Source: Macrostomum hystrix
Taxonomy: Eukaryota; Platyhelminthes; Macrostomidae
Reading direction: 5' to 3'
Assembly (NCBI GenBank): GCA_950097015.1
Contig: CATNEN010000024.1
Location: 6,152,001 to 6,216,000, forward strand
DNA: 64,000 bases
The translations under genes and the position numbers were made by a program. The notes under the pieces are model-generated. The model had not been told where the DNA came from. It searched no databases and was given only the letters and a program-made list of their open reading frames with translations. This document shows, in pieces, positions 47,335-57,704 of this stretch; positions within the stretch are counted from its first letter, which is position 1, and each line of letters starts with the position of its first letter.

Positions 47335-47665
47335 GGGGTGAAGTCTAACCGTTTGCCTCTCGCACCAAAGTCTCTGAGCTCGATTCTGCGGCGTATTCAT
47401 ATTCATTTAGGGAGCACATGCGGAGAGAAGGCTTAGGCCTTAAAGGCTTTTCGTGAAATTTTCGCCCTTGAGACGAGAGTCTACACTGCCTTGACGACGA
47501 GAAAGTCAGTGCAGATGTACACACTGGTGTAAGCGAGTGCCTGTGCGTGTGTGTGTCCAGGAGTCGGTAATCGGTAGAATCGCCTCCTGGCAGGCTGTGG
47601 GTCTAGTGTCCCAAAATCGTCTCTAATTGCCCGCTGCCCTGCCGCTGCCAGCATCCCTCCTGCAA
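47335..47665 (+). mobile_element. Interspersed repeat family B, copy with promoter-like head
   Basis: It begins CGTTTGCCTCTCGCACCAAA and GAGCTCGATTCTGCGG. The latter resembles a weak B box (GGTTCGANTCC). The body is shared with 9772 and 20655 (GAAAGTCAGTGCAGATGTAC; GGTCTAGTGTC; GCATCCCTCCTGCAA). The arrangement suggests a tRNA-derived SINE distinct from family A. Confidence 0.65.
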
Positions 47666-47699
47666 ATCTTATCAACACATTACATATGTTATAATAATA

Positions 47700-48504
47700 C
47701 ACATGCATTAAAATTTTGTGTTTAATTCGAGATATCCTTAAGGGAGGGAGTAGCCAGGCCCTATATGTCGATAGCCCTTCTTTAAAAAAGACAATTTTAG
47801 TAGCATAATTCTGGTCTTTATTCACTGGCCATAGCCCATAGGCTCATAGTCCATTTTGGGGTTAAGCTGGTTGTATGCCAGAAAATGGATAGCTTGAGTA
47901 AACACTATAAATGTGTACTGCACATCAGAGTTTTTTTCTTTAATAAAGTAAAAAATATAAATGTTTATTTCCCCTAGCCTGCAGACCTATTAAATTATCT
48001 ATGAGTTATACCTTCAGGTAGATGGGTAGTTGAAAAAAGCAATTTTTTCTTGTCAAACAACCTTCCTTACTTGTTACCATTTGTGCTATATGTGCATTGA
48101 ATCCACATTGAGCACTAATTTAGGTTTGCAATAATTCAATAATTCAGTGAGGCAGCTGCATGCCAACTATGCATGCCATATTTGGTAAACAGCAACATTG
48201 CACACCCATATATTTAGGCATGTACTACATAATCCAGTTGATGGTTCACTTTGCTCTATAGGCCCCTATCTGATTTTGTTCTCTCTAGTGTTTCGAAATC
48301 ATAAAGCTGTGTACCTATTTATTATATATAAATTATAAATTATAGTTCATGTTGGTAATAAAAAATATATTTAAAATGTTATATAAAACTAGTTACAAAC
48401 TAATTTTTGGATATATGCACTGTCTGATATTTATTTTAAAAAAATAAAATCAATAAACTTTCAAATCCTCAATGTGTTTTAATATGTCCTCAATATGATA
48501 CATT
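47700..48504. other. AT-rich spacer upstream of SOAT
   Basis: Unique AT-rich sequence without frames of note. It could contain the SOAT promoter or upstream exons, none of which I can identify. Confidence 0.45.
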
Positions 48505-48512
48505 AATTTTCT

Positions 48513-48781
48513 CATAGGCGTAGGAATGGGGGGACAGTGGGGCCATGGCCCCCACTTTTTAAGTTGGGGGGCCAGTAATGAGATCTGGCCCCCCCACATT
48601 TTAAATGCAAAATGTTGACTTTTTGCTTATTTTTTACTATTTTTTTACTATTTTTTACTATTTTTTACTGCAAGGGCAATATTGAAATAATAGCAATTGT
48701 CATTTTTGGGATTTTTTTCGTGGAAATGGATCCTCCCCTTGGCCTTGGCCCCCCACTTTTTTAATCATTCCTACGCCTATG
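48513..48781. mobile_element. 269-bp MITE with 8-bp target duplication (hAT-like)
   Basis: Terminal inverted repeats CATAGGCGTAGGAATG (48513-48528) and CATTCCTACGCCTATG (48766-48781) are perfect over 16 bp. The element is flanked on both sides by AATTTTCT (48505-48512 and 48782-48789). An 8-bp target duplication with ends starting CA fits the hAT superfamily. The interior is non-coding, with G- or C-rich blocks near both ends and TTTTTTACTA repeats. Confidence 0.9.
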
Positions 48782-48943
48782 AATTTTCTTTAAATTGATT
48801 AGCTGCCAATTTTGCATAACCCTCTCTCACTTTAAGTAGCTTTTGGGTTTTATAGATAAAACTGATTCACTGATCCTTATCAGTAGAGAGTAAAAATATG
48901 CCCTACATGAGCCTTAAACTAGCAATGACAAAACTAACAAAAA

Positions 48944-51900
48944 ATGTTCTTATCAATTCTCCAGTCATCTCCAGAGTCCACCTCTTCCTCATCATCAGCA
49001 TCAGCGCTGACTGGGGCAGGTGATGCAGAGCCAAGCCATCGATCGCTGCTGTTGCAGCGCGAGAAGCAGCGTCTACTTCATCTGCTGGATGAGCGGCTTT
49101 CCCACCTGCTGGACAAGCTGGACAATGGCGGTCCCAATACTGCGCCTCACTCTGCTGCTGATGCTGCGAAATCAGCCGGTGATAAGCGAGACTTGCCAGA
49201 GAAAGAGTTTCGTCAGCGCTGCAGTCTACTCACGGAGCTGTTCGAATTGTCTCACTTTCGCACACTTCAGAATGTCTTCATCGCCCTGATGTCAGTCTAT
49301 GGCCTGAGCACTCTTGTGTGCGATACAATGGACGGCAAGTCAATTGTTGACACCCTGTCCCTGCCGCTGCTGCGTTGGGCATTTGGCGGCCTGCCAGACG
49401 CCATCGCCATCTGGATGGTGATGCACGCCGCCGTACTTCTGATGGCCTACCCAGCGTTTCATCATTTCGCTGAAACGCCGCCACGCTCCAAAGAGTGGCG
49501 GGTCGCCTGGGTGTCTCTCTATATCGCTTTTCAGGTGCGTAGCTTCTGCCTAGTGCCAGTCTTGTGCCACTTTTAGTGTCAGTCCTGTACCACTTTTAGT
49601 GTCAGTCCTGTACCACTTTTAGTGTCAGTCCTGTACCACTTTTAGTGTCAGTCCTGTACCACTTTTAGTGTCAGTCCTGTACCACTTTTAGTGCCAGTCC
49701 TGTACCACTTTTAGTGTCAGTCCTGTAGTACTTTTAGCGTCAGTCCTGTACCACTCTTAGTGTCAGTCCTGTACCACTTTTAGTGTCAGTCCTGTACCAC
49801 TTTTATTTCCAGTTCTGCACCAATTTTAGTGCCAAGCCTGTACCACTTTTAAAGCCAGTCCTGTAGTACTTTTAGTGCCAGTCCTGTAGTACTTTTAGTG
49901 CCAGTCCTGTAGTACTTTTAGTGCCAGTCCTGTAGTACTTTTAGTGCCAGTCCTGTAGTACTTTTAGTGCCAGCCCTGTAGTACTTTTAGTGCCAGTCCT
50001 GTAGTACATTTAGTGCTAGTCCTGTAGTACATTTAGTGCCAGTCCTGTAGTACTTTTAGTGCCAGTCCTGTAGTACATTTAGTGCTAGTCCTGTAGTACT
50101 TTTAGTGCCAGTCCTGTAGTACTTTTAGTGCCAGTCCTGTAGTACTTTTAGTGCCAGTCCTGTACCACTTTTTTTGCCAGTCCTGTACCACTTTAGTGCC
50201 AGTCCTGTACAATTTTTATAGCGAGTCCTTTCAAGTGCCATTTTTTGTCAGTCTTTTCTTTCTTTCAAATAGGATCGTGTGCCATATTTTGGTTTGCTTT
50301 TTACGTCACTTTATTGTTTTTTAGCTTTACTTCTTTGCTGGGATTATTAAAGAACTATTAAACTATTTCTGTTCCTCAGGTCGCCTTCCTGGTGTTCCCG
50401 CTGCGCTCCCTGCTGGCCGCTGCGCTGCCCCCAGCCTCCGCGCTGATTGTGCTCACTGAGCAGTCGCGCCTAATGATGAAGCTGCACGCCTTTGTCTGGG
50501 AGAGCTCCAAGCGCGGCGGACCCTGTCCGAGTTTTGGTCACTTCCTATACTTTCTGTTCGCGCCCACACTTGTCTACAGGGACGCCTACCCGCAGGATCG
50601 GCCTACCAGGTCCTTAGCGCTTCGATCTGGCTGCTGTCTGTACACAATAAATCCCACACTACCCCGCTCTGGCCATTCTCAACGTAAACAAGCACCTACC
50701 ACCCCATTTTGGCCATTCTCAACTTTCACAAGCACCCACCACCCCTATTTAGCTCTTCTCAATGTACACAAGCACCCACCACCACTATTTAGCTACACTC
50801 AATGTACATAAGCACCCACCAACCCCTATTAGGCCATTCTCAACGCACACAAGCACACACCACCCCATTTTGGCCATGTTTAATGTACATAACCACCATT
50901 CTGGCCCTTCTCAATGTACTCAAGGCCCTCCAACTCATTCCAATATATACGAGGTATAACACGCATATTTTTTGTGGATTCAGGTGGCGCTACGTGGCCT
51001 CTAACCTAGGCCAGGTGGCCGGCTGCGCCCTATTCGCCCACCTGCTGCTGGTCCGCTACTGCCTGCCTGTGTTCTCTCATTGGCGCCGGCCCAGTCTGGC
51101 GCACTTTGTTCACACCGTGTTTCAGTCCGCTCTACCCGGCGGCCTAGTATTGTTGTTAGCCTTCTTTGCCGTGCTGCATTCCTGGCTGAACGCATTCGCC
51201 GAGATGCTCCGCTTCGGCGATAGACAATTTTATCGCGACTGGTGGAATGTGACGTCCTTTCGCAGCTGGTACAGGTGAGTGCCTTGCCTTAGTGTCTGTA
51301 AATCTACTGTCCAAGTGTCTGTATATCTGCTGTCCAAGTGTCTGTATATCTGCTGTCCAAGTGTCTGTATATCTGCTGTCCGAGTGTCTGTATATCTGCT
51401 GTCCAAGTGTCTGTATATCTGCTGTCCGTGTGTCTGTATATCTGCTGTCCAAGTGTCTGTATATCTACTGTCCAAGTGTCTGTATATCTACTGTCCGAGT
51501 GTCTGTATATCTACTGTCCAAGTGTCTGTATATCTACTGTCCAAGTGTCTGTATATCTACTGTCCGAGTGTCTGTAAATCTGTTGTCCAAGTGTCTGTAT
51601 ATCTACTGTCCTAGTGTCTGTATATCTACTGTCCTAGTGTCTGTATATCTACTGTCCTAGTGTCTGTATATCTACTGTCCAAGTGTCTGTATATCTGCTG
51701 TCCAAGTGTCTGTATATCTACTGTCCAAATGTCTGTATATCTACTGTCCTAGTGTCTGTATATCTACTGTCCAAGTGTCTGTATATCTACTGTCCAAATG
51801 TCTGTATATCTACTGTCCAAGTGTCTGTATATCTACTGTCCTAGTGTCTGTATATCTACTGTCCGAGTGTCTGTATATCTACTGTCCAAGTGTCTGTATA

Positions 51901-52383
51901 TCTACTGTCCTAGTGTCTGTATATCTACTGTCCAAGTGTCTGTATATCTACAACCAGTTCTTGCAACGTTGAATTGCCCTGAATCCTCGCAGAACCTGGA
52001 ACACAGTGGTGCACGACTGGCTCTATGCCTACGTGTACAGGGAGCTGAGCCTCTTCCAGGGCAAGCGGTCCAGCCCGCTAGCCACCGGCCTAGTGTTCCT
52101 GCTCTCCTCCCTGTTCCATGAGTACATCCTGGCCTTCAGTCTTGGCTTCTTCTTTCCGGCTTTATTTGTCTTCTTCTGCGGCGCCGGCTTCGGCCTGATG
52201 TTCGCCAACGGCCGGTCCAGATTCTGGTCCGTGTTTGTCTGGGCCAGCCTGTTCCTGGGCATGGGCGCTCTCATGTGCCTCTACAGCATGGAGTGGTTCG
52301 CCCGACGGAACTGCCCCACAGCTTATCCGGGCCGGCCAGTGCTGGATTTCCTGGTGCCGCGCTCATTCACCTGCCCGCTGTGA
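48944..52383 (+). CDS. SOAT: Sterol O-acyltransferase (SOAT/ACAT), MBOAT family
   Basis: Four exons: 48944-49534, 50380-50609, 50984-51274, 51993-52383, with GT-AG junctions and matching phases. From the ATG at 48944 this gives 500 residues (human SOAT1 is 550). The start is uncertain: TTCTCCAG at 48957-48964 could be an acceptor and earlier exons may exist. The family esterifies cholesterol or related sterols with fatty acyl-CoA in the ER membrane. Seen: several hydrophobic segments, TEQSRLMMKLHAFVWE, the signature FYRDWWN (about 356-362), RTWNTVVHDWLY, the catalytic His in SLFHEYILAF (about 413), and the SOAT-type end VPRSFTCPL. The YRTWN..VHDW and C-terminal pattern favours SOAT over DGAT1. 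All three introns consist largely of private minisatellites. Confidence 0.9.
49560..50245. repeat. 23-bp minisatellite filling SOAT intron 1
   Basis: About 29 copies of a 23-bp unit with CAGTCCTGTACCACTTTTAG. The first half has TACCAC, the second mainly TAGTAC. The array starts about 25 bp after the donor and stops about 130 bp before the acceptor, leaving a T-rich unique stretch there. Confidence 0.95.
50640..50955. repeat. Degenerate 38-40-bp repeat in SOAT intron 2
   Basis: About seven imperfect units with TTCTCAATGTACACAAGCAC and CACCACCCC(T)ATTT. It is more diverged than the arrays in the neighbouring introns, so probably older. Confidence 0.85.
51288..51955. repeat. 23-bp minisatellite filling SOAT intron 3
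   Basis: About 29 copies of a 23-bp unit around GTGTCTGTATATCTACTGTC. The first units carry CTGCTG, later ones CTACTG, with CCAA, CCGA and CCTA endings. It starts about 14 bp after the donor of exon 3 and ends about 38 bp before the last acceptor. Confidence 0.95.
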
Positions 52384-52642
52384 AATTAGATTTTTTGTTA
52401 ACTCAGTTAACAGTAATAAGACCAAGGGGGTATTTCAAATGCTTACGTTTCTTCTAACAAAATATTCAAAAATGGCCATGAAAGCCCAGAACACATCTTA
52501 AATTTTCCGCTCTTTTCGATTAGGCCAAATCAAGAATCACAAACATCGGCATCGTCGAGATATTGAACGAGTTTCGTCGGGCTGTCTGGTGGTAAAAACC
52601 GGCAATAGAGACAAAATTTTTCTGCTCACAAAATGTCATAAT

Positions 52643-53209
52643 GGAACTATGGAAATTTACCCCCCCTGAAAATGTTTTTGCCAGCGCCTGAATGCTTTGG
52701 GGGTGACTGATTGGTTGACAGACTAGTCGAGGGTGTCCTGTGGTTGAGCTGCGCCTAACAGTTAGGCTTTAACAGTGAAATTGGAGAAATTCGCGTCAGG
52801 GTGTCCATAGTGGCCTAGTTCCACCTGTTGTAGCTCTTGAAGGTCTAGATAGATAAGAGAGATAGATCTAGATAAAGGTAGGTGACCGCCGAAGTCGGAG
52901 ATGATGCAGACACATTCGGGTGACATGCTGATAAAGTTTGAAGGTCTAGAAAGGCCGCACTGAGGCGCAGTGCAAATTCGTGTATAGGGGTGTATGAAAT
53001 ACACTAGCTCTTATGGGAAAAATCGGACCTTCGGCCAGAAACATTGAACATCTCGTCGGTCCGAAGAGCTGGCGACTTGCTTCTTGTTTCAGAAGATGCG
53101 CAACAAAAAGTTGACCCGTGTTCTTGAGTTTCGTGTGCCTTCATTGTTCCGTTCTGGTGCAGCAAAAAAATTGTCAGGGGGGGAATTCCCCCCCTTGGTA
53201 GTTCTACAG
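52643..53209. mobile_element. MITE family M1, copy 2
   Basis: Same body as 32041-32602 in the same orientation (GCGCCTGAATGCTTTGGGGG; TGACATGCTGATAAAGTTTG; TTTCAGAAGATGCGCAACAA). The right end CCCCCCCTTGGTAGTTCTAC is well preserved and followed by AGTTAAAA. The left end has decayed. An extra AGATAGATAGATC-type expansion lies near 52846. It sits 260 bp downstream of the SOAT stop. Confidence 0.8.
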
Positions 53210-54044
53210 TTAAAATATAATTTTGTGAAAGCACTTAGGTCTAGTTGGGCCAGATGCGCCGCCTGTTGCTAAGGGGTCTTAGTCCGACCCAGACACAATT
53301 ATTTGCTTTTTTATGCTGTCGCTATTATTTCGAACTTGTGGTTATTTTATTCTACACTACTCGTCGGTAATGTGTAATATAGGTTCAAGTGCTCGTACGG
53401 TAGAAAATTTGCGGCATTATTTTTAATTCCTCAATACCACATCATTTTCTTAGATTAATTCAGACATTTCGAGGCTGAATTGTTACATTTTTACGAAAAA
53501 ATGATCCTTGATTTTAGAGTTTCTTTTCCCATCCCTTTTGTTTAGTTCTTACAGTTTTTAGATGCCTTCGTTTTCTAGAGAAGTTAGTATTTTCACTATT
53601 CTTATAAATGTATATTGTGCGGTAATTCTGACTTGAATGCTTTTAACCCGTGCCTAATTTCATATTGCTCTTTCAATAATCAATATTTGTCATTTGTGTG
53701 TTGCTATGGCAATATGCATTCCTAGTCCGAAGTCTTTTAAAAAACTCGGTTGGCTTTTTATTTCACTTTGAACAAAGGACTATTTTTTATCAATAAAACA
53801 TCGATTTTTAATAAAAATAAAAGTATATATATTTAGTTTTAGGAGACATTTACGTTTCAGACGACTTTTAATTTACTCCATTACAACAAATACATTTAAC
53901 TTATATTATGAACTTCGAGTTGGTAGTATTTACGCTCATAAAATTTTGAAGGCTAAGCTCTTGTTTTTGTTTCAGGTAGACTTCAAAATTGAGATCTTGA
54001 GATGCCAAACACTTTATAGCTCGTAAATTTACAATTGATATTGT
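53210..54044. other. AT-rich spacer between two MITE copies
   Basis: Unique AT-rich sequence. About 53240-53290 (TTGGGCCAGATGCGCCGCC) faintly resembles the end of SINE family A. Nothing else is recognised. Confidence 0.45.
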
Positions 54045-54614
54045 CAGTAGAACTACCAAGGGGGGCAGCGAGCTGGAGGCACCCTGCTGACGGTGCTGAC
54101 AGCGTTGGGGTGGTGACTGATTAGTTGACAGACTAGGCGAGGGTCCTAAGGTTGAGCTTAGCCCAATATTGAGGCTTGATCAGCGAAATGGGAGAAATTT
54201 ACATCAATGTGTCCATATTCGGCTGGTGCCACTTGTTGAAGGTCCAGCAGCTCCGTCTAGGTAAAGGTCGTTGACCACCGAAGTCTGAGATAATGCAGGC
54301 ACATTCGGGTGACGTGCTGATAAAGTTTGAAGGCTTGGCAAGGCCGCGCTGAGGCGCAGTGCAAATTCGTGTATAGGGGTGTATGAAATACACTAGCTCT
54401 TTTGGGAAAATTAGACATTCGACCAGACCCGGTTGATATCTCGACGATCCGAAGGGCTGACGACTTGTTTCTTGTTTCAGAAGATGCGCAACAAAAAGTT
54501 GATCCGTGTTCTTGAGTTTCGTGTGCTTGCGTTGCTCCATTCGAGTGCAGCAAAAATGATAGTCATGGGGAATTCCCCCTTAGTAAAACGGGCGGCAAAT
54601 AGGTAGTCCTACTG
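54045..54614. mobile_element. MITE family M1, copy 3
   Basis: This copy has the best left end, CAGTAGAACTACCAAGGGGG, the inverse of the right ends of copies 1 and 2. Its own right end is interrupted by a short insertion (TAAAACGGGCGGCAAATA) before GGTAGTCCTACTG. The body matches the other copies (GTGACGTGCTGATAAAG; TTTCAGAAGATGCGCAAC). Confidence 0.8.
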
Positions 54615-55175
54615 TTTAGCTTTCTACATTCTTTCCAAACGTTTGCTCAATAAAAAATGAATTATTTTCATTTATATTGCAATAACCACGGCAACGATTA
54701 AAAGTAACGAAGATGAACTGTTAGTAAGATTTTTTAGTATATTGAACTAGCAGATCTCGCCCCTTTCTAAAAATAGCCTGAAATGGATCCCTGACTATCT
54801 AATAGAAATGTTCAGGGAACTTCTTTTCATAGACAGCAAGCATATTAAAAATAATTTCATCACCCGTCATGATAATCAGGTTAGATGGTAACAGTTTGAT
54901 TTCTAAACAGCTAACGCCGAAAAGAAAGAATCTCTTGATCCAGATGAACTGCGTTAGGTGGCAACAATCAAAAGTTAATTCGCACAAGTGTATTTCTCAT
55001 ATTAACGTGTCGGCAATTCGCTTTTAACTTTGAAAGCTGAACACCTTGCTGCACTACCAAGCTCTCAGATGAGCGTCCGGTGTAGAGACATTTAGGGATT
55101 TGGATCGAATTGCAGTCCTTTGCATGTTAAACACCCATGAAAAATTGGATTCATGGATTGGATTGGAGTCAACAG
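54615..55175. other. 3' flank of the APGWamide gene
   Basis: AT-rich unique sequence with no other gene recognised. A 62-codon minus-strand frame at 54799-54987 has no domain. Confidence 0.45.
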
Positions 55176-55176
55176 C

Positions 55177-55182
55177 TTTATT
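55177..55182 (-). terminator. Poly(A) signal AATAAA overlapping the stop codon
   Basis: On the minus strand the end reads GGT AAA TAA AGC. The hexamer AATAAA (55182 to 55177) contains the TAA stop (55180-55178). If used, cleavage about 15-25 nt further would leave an extremely short 3'UTR. No other strong signal was noted close by. Confidence 0.55.
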
Positions 55183-55684
55183 TACCCCAGCCGGGAGCGC
55201 GCTTACCCCAGCCAGGAGCGCGCTTGCCCCATCCGGGAGCGCGCTTACCCCATCCGGGAGCGCGCTTACCCCAGCCAGGAGCGCGCTTACCCCAACCAGG
55301 AGCGCGCTTGCCCCAGCCAGGAGCGCGCTTGCCCCAGCCAGGAGCGCGCTTGCCCCATCCAGGAGCGCGCTTGCCCCAGCCAGGAGCGCGCTTGCCCCAG
55401 CCAGGAGCGCGCTTGCCCCAGCCAGGAGCGCGCTTGTCAACCATGACTTCATCTGCAGCATCCAGGGTGAAGTCATTGTCCATAGAAGAGTTCTCGAGAT
55501 CGTCAGCGACAGCAGCGGTCGCCTCATTCTCGTTGGCGTCACCGTCCTGCTTGCCCCAGCCGCGCCTGTCGAGCACCGTGTCGGCGACACCTGCTGTCGC
55601 GGGCGCGGTGGCGGAGACGGCAGCTGAGATGACGGCTGCCACAATGAGAAGCAGCATCAGCAGTCGACTAATCGCGGCTGTCAT
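55178..55684 (-). CDS. APGWamide neuropeptide precursor
   Basis: 168 residues. The N-terminal 26 or so residues are a signal peptide (ISRLLMLLLIVAAVISAAVSA). An acidic spacer follows, then a dibasic KR and twelve consecutive APGWGK(R) units to the end. Prohormone convertase cleavage at KR, carboxypeptidase trimming and amidation of the Gly would release twelve identical APGW-amide tetrapeptides, known from molluscs as regulators of reproduction and muscle. A single RGWGK sits in the spacer near residue 42 and may be a vestigial unit. The last unit ends Gly-Lys-stop, still usable for amidation. The start is the first ATG after a 5'UTR intron. Twelve copies with no spacer peptides is unusually uniform. 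Release of the peptide is inferred from family knowledge. Confidence 0.93.
   Translation of the reverse strand: MTAAISRLLMLLLIVAAVISAAVSATAPATAGVADTVLDRRGWGKQDGDANENEATAAVADDLENSSMDNDFTLDAADEVMVDKRAPGWGKRAPGWGKRAPGWGKRAPGWGKRAPGWGKRAPGWGKRAPGWGKRAPGWGKRAPGWGKRAPGWGKRAPGWGKRAPGWGK
55181..55435 (-). repeat. 21-bp coding repeat, twelve copies
   Basis: Each 21-bp unit encodes KRAPGWG in register. Units differ only at third positions: GGC, GGA or GGT for the Gly before Trp, CCC or CCT... as read on the minus strand, and AAA or AAG for Lys. No unit alters the peptide. Confidence 0.93.
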
Positions 55685-55710
55685 TGAACTCGGTATTGGC
55701 TCTTTTGGGT

Positions 55711-55788
55711 CTGGGATGGCGTTGCAAATATGATTACAAAGTTAGCATGACAACAGCGCACGATATATTCGCATGAACACTGACTCAC
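55711..55788 (-). other. Probable 78-bp 5'UTR intron of the APGWamide gene
   Basis: The donor GTGAGT (55788-55783) after AAGG and the acceptor CCATCCCAG (ending 55711) bracket 78 bp, 26 bp upstream of the ATG. The intron is inferred from splice consensus only. Confidence 0.55.
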
Positions 55789-55891
55789 CCTTAGTTTAGC
55801 CTGCACGGTGCAGTGAGATGCTGCTCACTGATGCTGAGTGAAGCTCCTACAGTCCGAGGTGAAGAGGAGGCTTTTGGGAAAGTCGTCAGCA

Positions 55892-55899
55892 TATTTATA
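55892..55899 (-). promoter_or_regulatory. TATA box of the APGWamide gene
   Basis: Minus strand TATAAATA at 55899-55892, about 210 bp upstream of the ATG. A start site about 30 bp downstream (near 55865) would give a non-coding first exon ending at the donor at 55789. Confidence 0.6.
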
Positions 55900-56573
55900 C
55901 CTCAATAGCTGCGCCCCTTCGCTCAGCCAGTCTCTAAGCTGTGAATAAATCCGATTCATCTGTGCTGCAGCGTGTTTGTCGGCCTGTCAAGTAAGTCGAG
56001 TTCGGCCCTCCTGGGCACTGACCCATCCCCTGAAAGATTAGGGACAGCTGCCGCATTTTCCTTTCAGTTGTCGCTAATTAAAAGTCATGCAAACTGCGAG
56101 ATTTGTGGATTACCAACTAAGCAAAGGTGGGACAACCGGTGCCACCTCTTGCTTGATTAAATTTGGATTTAGCTTTCTCTGGCATACATCGGATTTGCCC
56201 AGCTACACGCGAGCTTGTCATGCTGACGACTGTCTTGATGAAAATCGACTGCCAGAAACTGACGACGACGCCTTGTTGATACAGAATCCGAATGACGTCA
56301 GGCCGCGCTGTCTGTCAACGCTTCGGTGTGAAACAGCCGTCTGCAATGGTTAATATAGATGTGATTTGCAACACGTTTTGACATGTCAAGAGACCTTCGT
56401 GACCTGCCCCCCGTTAGAAAACAGTGCGATATTCTTTTAAATGCAGAACTTAATATTCAGCTAACGCAAAATATGCCTAATTCGCTGAGTTGTAAAAATT
56501 TATGAAGCATGGAAATTAGACACGGACGTGCAATAAATTTACTTAATTTTGTCAATTGACTGAAACACTCTTT
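55900..56573. other. Upstream region of the APGWamide gene
   Basis: Unique sequence with frames of 62 and 88 codons (55972-56160, 56087-56353, +) that show no domain. Likely regulatory or spacer; no specific site is recognised. Confidence 0.4.
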
Positions 56574-57270
56574 TACGAGGGGTGTCCAAAAAATAGTTAT
56601 ACTTTTGGCTATAGATCTTCACTGCATGCTTGAAATGCAATGAGTTTGGTGGCATTTGAAAGTGGAAGGTTTCATTTGACTGAAATATGACGAAATTCGA
56701 ACTACTCAACAAGTTACAACAATATAAACATAGAACAAGGTCCGCCATAGAGTTACAATGAAATCCACAATGCGCAACAGGTCAGCAGGAGTTCCGCAAT
56801 CAGCATCATCATCATCATCTGGCAGGGAAGTTTTTCAGCATAGTTACCACCAGATATCAACACTGACAGCATGATCTTCTGACAGTGTGAGTCTCAGATC
56901 AGGCATGAGGAGCTATGGGACTCATCGGGCACTCGGTTTCACGAAGTCCATGCTGCGCATGGTCAGGCAGAGATGAATTGTTGATGTCGGGGTGTCGAGT
57001 CTATCCGCCATCTCGCGAATTGTCAGCCTTCAGTCTTCTTCCAGGAGGTCCGGAATCCGGTCAGCCATGCTTCTGAACCTGGTGCCAATCATCTTGCTGA
57101 CCTGTGCAAGTCAGCCACATTTTGTCCTTCCCGACTTAAAATTTTCGATCCAGCGCTACACCGTCACACGGTGGATCTCCGCTTTCCAATGACACCAAAC
57201 TCATTGAATCTAAAGCATGCAGTGAATATCTAGAGCCAAAAGTATCACTACTTTTTGGACACCCCTCGTA
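56574..57270 (-). mobile_element. Defective Tc1/mariner transposon
   Basis: Flanked by TA, with inverted ends ACGAGGGGTGTCCAAAAAAT (left) and its inverse ACTTTTTGGACACCCCTCGT (right). Similarity between the two ends extends inward about 110 bp (CACTGCATGCTT; CAATGAGTTTGGTG). The minus strand gives RFRSMADRIPDLLEED and LTIREMADRLDTPTSTIH with FVKPSAR, matching the helix-turn-helix of mariner transposases (LTIREIADELGIS type) up to the usual SARWVP position. The DD(E/D) catalytic part is absent: the element is about 700 bp, against about 1.3 kb for a full mariner. It is non-autonomous. Confidence 0.88.
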
Positions 57271-57704
57271 AATAAGAATACAGAAACATGCAAGACACTT
57301 GCTCGCCTGTTAGTTCTATTGTCAACCGTTTCAATAGCTGTCCAGTCTTATTGCCTGCTTTAGAAATGTATAGCAGGCCGGTTTGTTTGTGCAAATGTGC
57401 CATGCAAGGTGGTAGCTAACAAGGTGGAATTGAAACTCATGTTTATTTTTGCATAAAAAATGCTTCTTTTAAATCTCTGCTACACTTGACCAACAAATGA
57501 GAAGTGTCTCCCTTATGAAGTTGCTATTCTTTGATGCTTGCCGCTCTGTAGAACTCAACTATAAAGGAAGGCTCCTCTAAAGGATTAGTGCTGCGAATAT
57601 TGAAAGCATATCTCTGGCGTTGGCAAAATGACAGCACCAACTATGGCTAATGCGTAAGTTAACTTTCATAGATTGAATTCTGGTTTGAATGAGTAAAACG
57701 TGAG
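57271..57704. other. Spacer, nothing recognised
   Basis: AT-rich unique sequence between the mariner and a SINE-like copy. It might hold 5' exons of the downstream gene, but none is identifiable. Confidence 0.4.

Noticed and set aside
48944-52383. DGAT1 instead of SOAT
   Set aside because: The FYRDWWN motif alone would not decide, but TEQSRLMMKLHAFVWE, the WYRTWNTVVHDW segment and the C-terminal PRSFTCPL follow SOAT wording.
55100-55733. Overlapping + strand frames of 97-198 codons opposite the APGWamide gene
   Set aside because: They arise from the 21-bp coding repeat read in the wrong frame or strand; the minus-strand frame alone has a signal peptide and processing sites.
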